The notes under the pieces were generated by a model, which was not told the origin of the DNA, ran no database searches, and was given only the letters and a program-made list of their open reading frames with translations. Of a DNA stretch of 36,626 nt, positions 7,593 to 14,127 are shown one piece after another. The stretch comes from an uncultured Lachnospiraceae bacterium (GTDB lineage: Bacteria > Bacillota > Clostridia > Lachnospirales > Lachnospiraceae), in contig CALWDR010000045.1 in NCBI GenBank assembly GCA_944376745.1, positions 1-36,626 on the forward strand. The letters are read 5' to 3'. The position numbers and the translations under genes are program-made. How positions within the stretch are numbered: position 1 is the stretch's first letter; every line of letters starts with the position of its first letter.

Positions 7593-8026
7593 CGGGACTG
7601 CGCGGTCTTTGAAGTCTGTGCGGTCTGAATTAATGCTTCACCGCTGGCGCTGGGATCGCCCCATTGGTCCTCGCTCCAGCATTGGATCTGTAAGATGGCA
7701 GCGGGATTTTCCTGAAAGCGCAGAACAGCCGTGGGCTCGGTGGTTTCAAATTCTTGAAATTCGCAGCTCAACGGGTGGGCGGCGTCCGTTTGACTTATGA
7801 CATAAGTCCCGTCGGCATTTTGCAGAGTCCAGGAAAAGGCGCCCAGCATTGCGTCGATGGACGTATCGCCGCACAGGACGGTCAGGGCTGGGGGGCCTTC
7901 CAGGAGCATGGAGGGCGTTTCCTCCATATGCAGATCTTTCGCGGGCTTTGTGCCGGCATCCGTGAAACAGCCTGTCATTCCTGAAAGACAGATCAGCGCG
8001 AAAAAGTATGCTAATAATTTTTTCAT
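7544..8026 (-). CDS. Putative lipoprotein with a shortened C-terminus
   Basis: Read on the minus strand from ATG 8026 behind AGGAGG, it has a clear lipoprotein signal: MKKLLAYFFALICLSG and the lipobox MTGC with Cys20. The mature part has PPALTVLCGDTSIDAMLGAFSW and a later QCWSEDQWGDPSASGE, a pattern I associate with Lachnospiraceae lipoproteins whose C-terminus goes on as a beta-rich domain of about 45 more residues. Here, after SGEAL, the frame runs on through sequence that overlaps the 3' end of the convergent DUF4143 gene by 49 bp. The end is low-complexity and probably not native. The protein is likely surface-anchored; its function is unknown. Confidence 0.6.
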   Translation of the reverse strand: MKKLLAYFFALICLSGMTGCFTDAGTKPAKDLHMEETPSMLLEGPPALTVLCGDTSIDAMLGAFSWTLQNADGTYVISQTDAAHPLSCEFQEFETTEPTAVLRFQENPAAILQIQCWSEDQWGDPSASGEALIQTAQTSKTAQSRYNFPFRPSASAFPRR

Positions 8027-8119
8027 ATGGGTTTTCCTCCTGTCATGGTCGTTTGTAAATATAGACGCAAACGGTGTCTGCTGGTTTCACTTTTTTTTGC
8101 AAAATCTGCAAGCCGGAGA

Positions 8120-8229
8120 ACAAAATCGTAACAGTTCAGACAGCTAGGCAATAAAAAGACCGCCCTTAGCAAATAAATTTGCACGGTCTGTCTTTTTATT
8201 GCCTAGCTGTCTGAACTGTTACACAAAAT
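8120..8229. mobile_element. Foldback (MITE-like) element with 33-bp perfect arms and flanking 7-bp repeats
   Basis: Arms at 8128-8160 and 8190-8222 are perfect inverted repeats of 33 bases, with a 29-base centre that itself holds ACCG/CGGT and GCAAAT/ATTTGC pairs. The direct repeat ACAAAAT flanks the structure at 8120-8126 and 8223-8229, as expected of a target-site duplication. It lies between divergent genes, the lipoprotein to the left and the ATPase to the right, so a terminator role is unlikely. There is no coding capacity. The rest of 8027-8328 holds only the two leader regions, with a possible TATACT box at 8286-8291 for the downstream gene. Confidence 0.75.
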
Positions 8230-8328
8230 TTTCTGATCGACGCAAACTCACATTTTTGGGGATAGATTTTTCCAGGCATTTTGTGTATACTGGGTGTAGC
8301 AGGAAGTTACAGAGAGGAGTGCCATAGG

Positions 8329-9924
8329 ATGGGAATTTATGTGAGTCCGGGCAGCAGGCTGTTTGAGCGGGCGTTGAATTCCAGAATTTATGTAGACAAG
8401 ACGGGAATGATTGCCCGATTAAATGAAATGCTGAATTCGGAACAGTGCTATGTCTGTATCAGCAGGCCCAGAAGGTTTGGAAAGTCCATGACGGTAAATA
8501 TGCTGGCGGCGTATTACGATGAAGCCATAGACTCCAGTGCGCTTTTTTCCGGATTGAAGATTGCCTCGGAGGCCAGCTATGCTGTTTGCCGTAACCGGTT
8601 CCCGGTGGTTTCCGTGAATATGCAGGAATTTTTAAGCCGGAGTGAAACTATGGAAGAAATGCTTCAAAATTTCCAGAAAGAGATTATCTGGGAATTGAAA
8701 AAAACATATCCGGCGGTAGAATTTTATGATGAGAGAAATCTTTCACGTTGTATGGCAGATGTGTACCAGTATCGCGGCATACCTTTTGTGATTTTGATTG
8801 ACGAATGGGACTGTATTTTCCGGGAGTATAAAAAAGATACGGCGGCTCAGGAAAAATATCTGGATTTTCTGCGCAACTGGCTGAAGGATAAGGCATATAT
8901 CGCCCTGGCTTACATGACGGGGATACTCCCGATTAAAAAATATGGGACACATTCGGCGCTGAATATGTTTACGGAATTTTCCATGACAAATCCGGGAATT
9001 TTTGCGGAATATGTGGGCTTTACCGAGAGAGAGGTGGAAGTCCTCTGCAGGACACATCAGATGAGCCTGGAACAGACACGGGAATGGTATAATGGTTATC
9101 ATTTTCCACGGGAAAAGGATGTCTATGCGCCAAAATCCGTGGTAGATGCCATGTTGTTCCAGCAGTTTGACGATTATTGGAATCGGACAGAGACGTATGA
9201 GGCGTTAAAGACCTACATTGAACTTGATTACAGTGGATTGCGGGAAATTGTGGCCAGATTGTTGGCAGGTGAAGCGGTTCCGGTTAATATTGGGAAATTT
9301 GTCAATGATATGACATCCTTCCAGGATGCGGATGATGTGCTGACACTTCTGATTCATCTGGGATACCTGGCCTATGATTTTGAGCATAAAACGGTGCAGA
9401 TTCCCAACCGGGAAATCCGGCAGGAATTTTGTAATGCCGTTGAGGGAGCAGGAAATAAATGGCGGGAGGTGGTGACGGCGATTCATAAGTCTGCAGGACT
9501 GCTGCAGGCAATCTGGCAGATGGATGAAGAGACAGTTGCTGCGGGGATGGAAGAAGCTCATTACGAGACATCCATTCTTCAGTATCATGACGAAAACGCG
9601 TTAAGCTATACGGTGTCCCTTGCATTATATGCAGCACGGGAGTATTATACGATTGTGCTAGAAATGCCATCGGGAAAGGGCTTTGCTGACTTGATTTTTA
9701 TTCCTCATAGATGGGTGCAGAAGCCGGCTATGATAGTAGAACTCAAATGGAATCATAACGTATCGGGTGCGATTCGTCAGATAGAAGACCAGAAGTATGT
9801 AACTGCCCTAAAAAATTATCAGGGCGACATTTTACTTGTAGGAATCAGTTATCATAAAGCAACAAAAAGGCACACCTGTAGAATTAAAAAGGTGAGATGG
9901 GAGGAGACTGCTGGTGATTCTTAA
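8329..9924 (+). CDS. AAA-ATPase-like protein with C-terminal PD-(D/E)XK nuclease domain
   Basis: The start ATG 8329 is set by GAGAGGAG about ten bases upstream and by the family start MGIYVSPGS...RIYVDKTGMI. The protein has 531 residues. P-loop RPRRFGKS (46-53) and Walker B FVILIDEWD (D158, E159) mark the PF09820 ATPase half; WYNGYHFP and the DDYWNRTETYEAL stretch are typical. The C-terminal nuclease-like part shows D454 in GKGFADLIF and E471-L472-K473 in IVELKW, the usual D...ExK arrangement. It appears intact. It differs clearly from the gene at 4650 (about 30% by eye), so the pair is not a recent duplication. The function is unproven, with nuclease or mobile-DNA roles suspected for the family. 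Confidence 0.85.
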   Translation: MGIYVSPGSRLFERALNSRIYVDKTGMIARLNEMLNSEQCYVCISRPRRFGKSMTVNMLAAYYDEAIDSSALFSGLKIASEASYAVCRNRFPVVSVNMQEFLSRSETMEEMLQNFQKEIIWELKKTYPAVEFYDERNLSRCMADVYQYRGIPFVILIDEWDCIFREYKKDTAAQEKYLDFLRNWLKDKAYIALAYMTGILPIKKYGTHSALNMFTEFSMTNPGIFAEYVGFTEREVEVLCRTHQMSLEQTREWYNGYHFPREKDVYAPKSVVDAMLFQQFDDYWNRTETYEALKTYIELDYSGLREIVARLLAGEAVPVNIGKFVNDMTSFQDADDVLTLLIHLGYLAYDFEHKTVQIPNREIRQEFCNAVEGAGNKWREVVTAIHKSAGLLQAIWQMDEETVAAGMEEAHYETSILQYHDENALSYTVSLALYAAREYYTIVLEMPSGKGFADLIFIPHRWVQKPAMIVELKWNHNVSGAIRQIEDQKYVTALKNYQGDILLVGISYHKATKRHTCRIKKVRWEETAGDS

Positions 9925-9960
9925 GTAAAATAGAAGGAAGATAAGCAGTAAGCGGGAACC

Positions 9961-10467
9961 ATGAGAATAGAAAAAGCAACTTATGAAAACGGCGCGGTTC
10001 TCCCATACCTTGGCCGCAGCTTTACTCTGGAAATCCGTTGTTATCCTTCCTACCGGAAGCCGGGGGTGATGGCGGAGGGGGATAAGCTTGTGGTGCTCAC
10101 GGCCCGGACAGAAAACGCCCTGGTAGAACGGGCGGTAAGGGAGTGGTACATATCCCGGGCGGCGGCAGTCATCCCGGAGCGGGTGCGGGTTTACCAGGAC
10201 CAGGCGAAGGAGCGGATTGGCCGGATCTGCATCAAGGACGTGAGAAGCCGCTGGGGGAGCTGCAGCAGTAAGCGGAATCTGAATTTTAACTGGCGGCTCA
10301 TTCTGGCGCCCATGGAGGTGCTGGATTATGTGGTGGTCCATGAGCTGTGTCATTTAAAGGAAATGAACCACTCCAGAGATTTCTGGGCTCTGGTGGAAGG
10401 AATTTTGCCGGATTATGAGAAGCGGCGGAAGTGGCTTCGGGACTGCCGGCTGATTGAGAGGTTCTGA
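9961..10467 (+). CDS. YgjP-like zinc metallopeptidase (DUF45), N-terminally shortened
   Basis: ATG 9961 gives 168 residues. The catalytic half is complete: IKDVRSRWGSCSSKRNLNFNWRL, then HELCH at 127-131, with His137 in MNHSRDFW as the third zinc ligand. YgjP-type proteins are usually about 230-240 residues, with an N-terminal beta domain (about 70-85 residues) before the stretch that reads GAVLPYLGR here. That part is absent, and no strong ribosome binding site precedes ATG 9961. It is probably a 5' deletion and may be nonfunctional. It lies 36 bases after the ATPase gene and 29 bases before ackA. Confidence 0.7.
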   Translation: MRIEKATYENGAVLPYLGRSFTLEIRCYPSYRKPGVMAEGDKLVVLTARTENALVERAVREWYISRAAAVIPERVRVYQDQAKERIGRICIKDVRSRWGSCSSKRNLNFNWRLILAPMEVLDYVVVHELCHLKEMNHSRDFWALVEGILPDYEKRRKWLRDCRLIERF

Positions 10468-10496
10468 AAGAAAACAATAAAAAAGGAGACAACAAC

Positions 10497-11699
10497 ATGA
10501 ACATTTTAGTATTAAACTGCGGGAGCTCTTCCCTGAAATACCAGTTGATCGACAGCGATTCCGAGAAGATCCTGGCCAAAGGCCTCTGCGAGCGCATCGG
10601 AATCGAGGGGAGCCTTCTGACCCATCAGCGGGCCGGGGAGGAGAAAAGGAAGCGGCAGGCAGACATGCCGGATCACACCACGGCGGTGCGCCTGGTGATC
10701 GACACCCTCACCGCCCCGGAAACCGGCGTGATCAGTTCTTTGAGGGAAATCGGCGCCGTGGGACACCGGGTGGTTCACGGCGGAGAGGCCTTTGCAGGCT
10801 CCGTGCTGCTAACAGAGGAGGTGCTTAAGACCGTGGAGGCCTGCAACGATCTGGCACCCCTGCACAATCCCGCCAACCTGATCGGCGTGCGGGCCTGCCA
10901 GGAGAGTATGCCCGGCGTGCCCATGGTGGGCGTCTTTGACACGGCTTTCCACCAGACCATGCCGGAAAAAGCTTACCTCTATGGAATTCCCTACGAGTAT
11001 TACCAGCAATACAAGGTGCGGCGGTACGGCTTCCACGGAACCAGCCATGATTATGTCTCAAAGCGGGCGGCGGAGATTCTTGGCAGGGACGTATCGGAGT
11101 TAAAGATCATCGTCTGCCATCTGGGCAACGGGGCCTCTGTCAGCGCCGTAAAATATGGAGAGAGTGTGGACACCAGCATGGGCTTAACGCCCCTGGAGGG
11201 CCTTATCATGGGAACCCGTTCCGGCGACCTGGACCCCTCCATCCTGCAGTTTCTGGCGGAGAAGGAGCAGCTTTCTTTTGGTGAGCTGATGGAAATACTT
11301 AATAAAAAGTCCGGGGTGCTGGGACTTTCCGGCGGCTTTTCCAGTGACTTCAGGGATTTGGCAGAGGCCAGCGCCCAGGGAAATGAGCGGGCCAGGGTGG
11401 CCCTGGAGGCCTATGCCTACCGGGTGGGCAAGTACATCGGCGCCTATGCGGCGGCCATGAACGGTGTGGACGTGATCGCCCTGACCGCCGGGGCCGGGGA
11501 GAATAACGCCGAGGTGCGCAGCCTTCTGGGGCAGTACATTGAGTATCTGGGAACCAACATCAACCCGGAGAAAAATAAAATCCGGGGGGAGGAAGTGATT
11601 CTCTCCGACGAGGGCAGCAAGGTCGTCACCATGGTGGTTCCCACCAACGAGGAGCTGGTGATCGCCAGGGAGACCGCCCGGATCATAGGAAAAAACTAG
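10497..11699 (+). CDS. ackA: Acetate kinase
   Basis: ATG 10497 follows AAAAAAGGAGACAACAAC and gives 400 residues, the normal length. It makes ATP from ADP and acetyl phosphate while releasing acetate, the last step of the Pta-AckA route. Visible family motifs are the N-terminal NCGSSSLKYQ, VGHRVVHGGE, GVFDTAFHQTMP, YGFHGTSHDYV, the phosphate-binding CHLGNGASVSAV, TRSGDLDPSI and the late GENNAEVRSLL. No pta lies in the window, and the usual downstream rpmF region is absent. The 209 bases after the gene hold only weak GC-rich hairpins, such as the CCGGGCCCGG palindrome near 11757. Confidence 0.97.
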   Translation: MNILVLNCGSSSLKYQLIDSDSEKILAKGLCERIGIEGSLLTHQRAGEEKRKRQADMPDHTTAVRLVIDTLTAPETGVISSLREIGAVGHRVVHGGEAFAGSVLLTEEVLKTVEACNDLAPLHNPANLIGVRACQESMPGVPMVGVFDTAFHQTMPEKAYLYGIPYEYYQQYKVRRYGFHGTSHDYVSKRAAEILGRDVSELKIIVCHLGNGASVSAVKYGESVDTSMGLTPLEGLIMGTRSGDLDPSILQFLAEKEQLSFGELMEILNKKSGVLGLSGGFSSDFRDLAEASAQGNERARVALEAYAYRVGKYIGAYAAAMNGVDVIALTAGAGENNAEVRSLLGQYIEYLGTNINPEKNKIRGEEVILSDEGSKVVTMVVPTNEELVIARETARIIGKN

Positions 11700-11908
11700 G
11701 CGGGGTATTTGCTCCCCGGGCCCTGAGCAAGCCGCGCCTTGCGGGAGGCCTGTGACCGGGCCCGGACGGTGGGTTCCGATTTTCCACCACTTACGCCCGT
11801 ATTGTTACCTGTTAGGAAAAACCTCTTTACTTCCGGTTGGACTTCCTGCATAATTACCGTAAACGACAAGCAAGCTTGCCGTTTCTAATGGTTCATGGAG
11901 ATGAGAAC

Positions 11909-12158
11909 ATGAAAATTCGACTGGAATTGGACAGCAGCATAACAGAAGATGAGATTGTCATACGCTGCGGGGCCTTAAGCGACGAGATCAGGAGCGTGCA
12001 GAAGGCCCTGGCGGATCTGGCTCTGGGACAGCATTCAGCGGAATCTCACCGCCTCCAGCGTGGTGGAATTTCAGAATACCCACAAGCAGGTGTTTGTGTC
12101 CAGGTATTACTATAAACCGCTGAAAATCAAGCTGGAAGAAAAGAGGAGAGTGTCATGA
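11909..12158 (+). pseudogene. LytTR DNA-binding regulator split by an internal deletion
   Basis: ATG 11909 starts MKIRLELDSSITEDEIVIRCGALSDEI, the usual N-terminus of short LytTR proteins that accompany LiaF-like genes. The frame holds until about LADLALG and then runs to a stop at 12115. From about 12027 another frame gives DSIQRNLTASSVVEFQNTHK and QVFVSRYYYKPLKIKLEEKR, ending at TGA 12156-12158. That is the true C-terminus of LytTR proteins. About 60 residues between the two halves, including most of the LytTR beta strands, are lost together with the frame. The native end still overlaps the ATG of the next gene by four bases, showing the original operon. Confidence 0.8.
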
Positions 12159-12991
12159 AAGAGGTAAGGACAAACAAGATTTTCTGGGGCGTGTTCCTGG
12201 TGCTGGCCGCGGTCTTTCTCATTGTGAGCCAGATGGGCCTGGTGGAGGGTGTGGGCGTGTTGAGCATTCTGTTCGCCATTTTCTGGGCGGCCCAGCTCAT
12301 CGCCGGAATCGTGAAGCTGAGCTTCGGCAGGATTTTATTTTCCCTGGCCTTTCTGGCCATCATTTTTGACGAGCAGCTGGGGATTGAAGCCATCACTCCC
12401 TGGACCGTGCTGGGCGCGGCCTTACTTGGAACCATCGGCCTTAACATGATTTTTCGTAAGAAACGGAAAAAATATTATCACTACGAGTCAAACTGGTATG
12501 GCGCAAGTCAGGAAAGCGGATACCCGGGGGAAAAGGAGTCCTATGTGGACGGAAAGATCGTGGAGGACGGCGGGGACGGCAGTGATACCCGCAGCGGCGG
12601 GCCGGGCAGCGGGGACGGCAGCGGTACTCACAGCGGCGGGCCGGGCAGCGGGGACGGCAGCGTGTATTTCGAGACCTCCTTCGCCTCCGCGGTGAAATAC
12701 GTCAGCACCGACGATTTCCGCCGGGCCTGTATCAACTGCAAGTTCGGGGCCATAAAGGTATATTTCGACAACGCGGTGATACAAAGAGGCGGCGCGCAGA
12801 TCGAGCTGCATGCCTCCTTCAGCGGCGTGGAGCTTTACGTTCCCTCCCACTGGAAGCTTGTGAACCATCTGGATTCCGGCTTTTCCGGGGTGGAGGAGCA
12901 GAATGAGCGGCGTTTTGGGGACGGCCCGGAGGTGGAGGTGCTTTTGACCGGCAGCGTCAGCTTTTCCGGGGTGGAGGTCATCTATATTTGA
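12155..12991 (+). CDS. LiaF-like membrane protein
   Basis: It starts at ATG 12155 inside the stop of the LytTR gene (ATGA overlap), with GAGGAGAG as ribosome binding site, and has 278 residues. Residues 8-100 hold four hydrophobic segments, as in the LiaF transmembrane domain. A basic RKKRKKYYHYE stretch then leads into a Gly/Ser/Asp-rich linker with a 13-residue repeat. The C-terminal third (from VKYVSTDDFRRACINCKFGAIKVYFDNA) has the repeating F-G-x-x-x-V-x-F pattern of the LiaF/DUF2154 beta-helix. In Firmicutes LiaF damps cell-envelope stress signalling; here it is probably controlled with the neighbouring (now broken) LytTR regulator. Confidence 0.75.
   Translation: MKEVRTNKIFWGVFLVLAAVFLIVSQMGLVEGVGVLSILFAIFWAAQLIAGIVKLSFGRILFSLAFLAIIFDEQLGIEAITPWTVLGAALLGTIGLNMIFRKKRKKYYHYESNWYGASQESGYPGEKESYVDGKIVEDGGDGSDTRSGGPGSGDGSGTHSGGPGSGDGSVYFETSFASAVKYVSTDDFRRACINCKFGAIKVYFDNAVIQRGGAQIELHASFSGVELYVPSHWKLVNHLDSGFSGVEEQNERRFGDGPEVEVLLTGSVSFSGVEVIYI
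12592..12662 (+). repeat. In-frame 39-bp tandem repeat in the LiaF-like linker
   Basis: Two copies with period 39 bases (12592 and 12631) encode SGGPGSGDGS twice, separated by GTH. The DNA copies are nearly identical over about 32 bases. A copy-number change here would lengthen or shorten the flexible linker by 13 residues without loss of frame. Confidence 0.8.
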
Positions 12992-13012
12992 TCTCCCCGC
13001 TCCCCCTGCCTG

Positions 13013-13249
13013 TCACAGCGGATTCTCGTCCCTGGCGCGGGCGATGGCGCACTGGGGCAGGAAATTGTAGACGTCCAGATAGGAATCCAGCTCGTCGTCC
13101 GTCTCCGGCGGCCGGGGTACGGACCCGGTGCAGTCGGTGGCGGAGTTGGCCCGGAAGAAGTCGTACTCCGTATTCGGCGTATATTCGGGCGTTCTTTTTG
13201 GCCTGTTTTCATCCCCCTCGTCGTGGGGGCGGGCATGCGTATTTGTCAT
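13013..13249 (-). CDS. Small conserved protein of unknown function
   Basis: Minus-strand ATG at 13249 is preceded by AAGGAAG eight bases upstream, which decides this start over an upstream ATG at 13279. The 78-residue product is polar and acidic: a Pro/Glu-rich start (RPHDEGDENRPKRTPEYTP) and a cysteine-containing core YDFFRANSATDCTG, ending in YNFLPQCAIARARDENP. I recall similar short proteins with SATDCTG in other Lachnospiraceae, without known function. It has no signal peptide and no membrane segment. It converges on the LiaF-like gene with 21 bases between them. Confidence 0.65.
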   Translation of the reverse strand: MTNTHARPHDEGDENRPKRTPEYTPNTEYDFFRANSATDCTGSVPRPPETDDELDSYLDVYNFLPQCAIARARDENPL

Positions 13250-13342
13250 AAAGTCACTTCCTTTTTTTGATTTACCCATAGTTTTTGCTGCTGCAAAAAA
13301 TATATACCTGGTCCGAAACGAAAACCGGATATTGGCGGAAGA

Positions 13343-13422
13343 CGTCTGTCTGGCCTGTCGTTTGTCTGGCCCGTTGTTTGCCCGGCCTGCCGTCTGTCTG
13401 GCCTGTCGTCTGTCTGGCCGCT
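13343..13422 (+). repeat. 16-bp minisatellite, five degenerate units
   Basis: Five head-to-tail units of 16 bases, best unit CGTCTGTCTGGCCTGT, run from 13343 to 13422. Units one and four are identical, and the others differ at a few bases. They lie about 70 bases upstream of the marR promoter and about 90 bases upstream of the divergent small gene start. There are no unique spacers, so this is not a CRISPR array. Confidence 0.8.
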
Positions 13423-13494
13423 GTCTGCTTTGACAGAGGCTGTGCCTGGTAAATCTAAAAGAATTCTAAAAATTCTTAAATATAAAAAAAGTGG

Positions 13495-13523
13495 TTGCTT
13501 TTTTCGTATGCGTTTCCTATAAT
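13495..13523 (+). promoter_or_regulatory. marR promoter (TTGCTT-17-TATAAT)
   Basis: TTGCTT at 13495-13500 and a perfect TATAAT at 13518-13523 are separated by 17 bases, and the coding start lies 45 bases downstream. An A/T-rich stretch precedes the -35 box. Confidence 0.75.
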
Positions 13524-13537
13524 AGAAAACGAAATAT

Positions 13538-13549
13538 GTAGCATGCTAC
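13538..13549. promoter_or_regulatory. Palindrome GTAGCATGCTAC, likely MarR operator
   Basis: A perfect 12-base palindrome lies 14 bases after the -10 box, between the transcription start and the ribosome binding site of marR, so a bound repressor would block transcription. A near-perfect copy lies in front of the exporter genes (14093-14104). Autoregulation by the encoded MarR protein is inferred. Confidence 0.65.
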
Positions 13550-13568
13550 AGAAAAGAGGGAATGAGTT

Positions 13569-13991
13569 ATGCAGCCGGACATCGGATTTCTTCTGAAAGT
13601 CATCCAGGAACATCTGGACCGTCACGCCAATCAGCTTTTTAAGCCCGTGGATTTAACGTCCTCCCAATTCCGCGTTTTGAAGTTTGTGAGGAGCCGCGGA
13701 CAGGAGCCCACCACCCAGAAGGATATTGAGGATCATCTGCAGGTCACCCATCCCACGGTGACCGGAATCGTCAAGCGCCTGGAGCAGAAGGGCTTTGTGC
13801 GCTGTGAGTTTGGCGGCAGGGACAGGCGGATGAAATATGTGTATCTGACAGAGAAGGAAGCCCAGCTGTTTGAGGAGATGGAGCGCTCCCGGATTCAGAT
13901 GGAGCATTTTATCGCCGGAGGTATGGAGGAGGAGGAGATCGCGCAGCTTCGGGCCCTGCTGATCAAGGTGTTGGAAAATGTGAGAGTGTAA
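13569..13991 (+). CDS. MarR-family transcriptional regulator
   Basis: ATG 13569 (GAGGG eight bases upstream) gives 140 residues, the usual MarR length. The winged-helix core reads LTSSQFRVLKFVRSRGQEPT, TQKDIEDHLQVTHPTVTGIV and KRLEQKGFVRCEFGGRDRR, followed by the wing MKYVYLT and a C-terminal dimerisation helix. It is most likely a repressor of itself and of the two ABC exporter genes that begin 136 bases downstream, since the same palindrome stands before each. The ligand is unknown; MarR regulators of exporter operons often respond to the exported toxic compound. Confidence 0.9.
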   Translation: MQPDIGFLLKVIQEHLDRHANQLFKPVDLTSSQFRVLKFVRSRGQEPTTQKDIEDHLQVTHPTVTGIVKRLEQKGFVRCEFGGRDRRMKYVYLTEKEAQLFEEMERSRIQMEHFIAGGMEEEEIAQLRALLIKVLENVRV

Positions 13992-14092
13992 ATGCCGTCC
14001 TGTAAAATGGACGTTTCGTGCGCCCGGCGGTTCCCGCGTCCGAGGGTACAGAGCAGTTGCCGGTCTGAAAGATTCGCCGGTTGTCCAAAAGT

Positions 14093-14104
14093 GTAGCATG
14101 CAAC
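14093..14104. promoter_or_regulatory. Second MarR operator candidate (GTAGCATGCAAC)
   Basis: It matches the palindrome before marR at 11 of 12 bases and sits 23 bases before the exporter start codon. It argues for ATG 14128 as the true start, because the upstream ATG at 14098 would fall inside the operator and lacks a ribosome binding site. Confidence 0.6.
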
Positions 14105-14127
14105 AGAAGAAAGGAGTACAGAGACAA

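Noticed and set aside
13343..13422. CRISPR-like array
   Set aside because: The units are directly adjacent, without unique spacers, and no cas genes are near.
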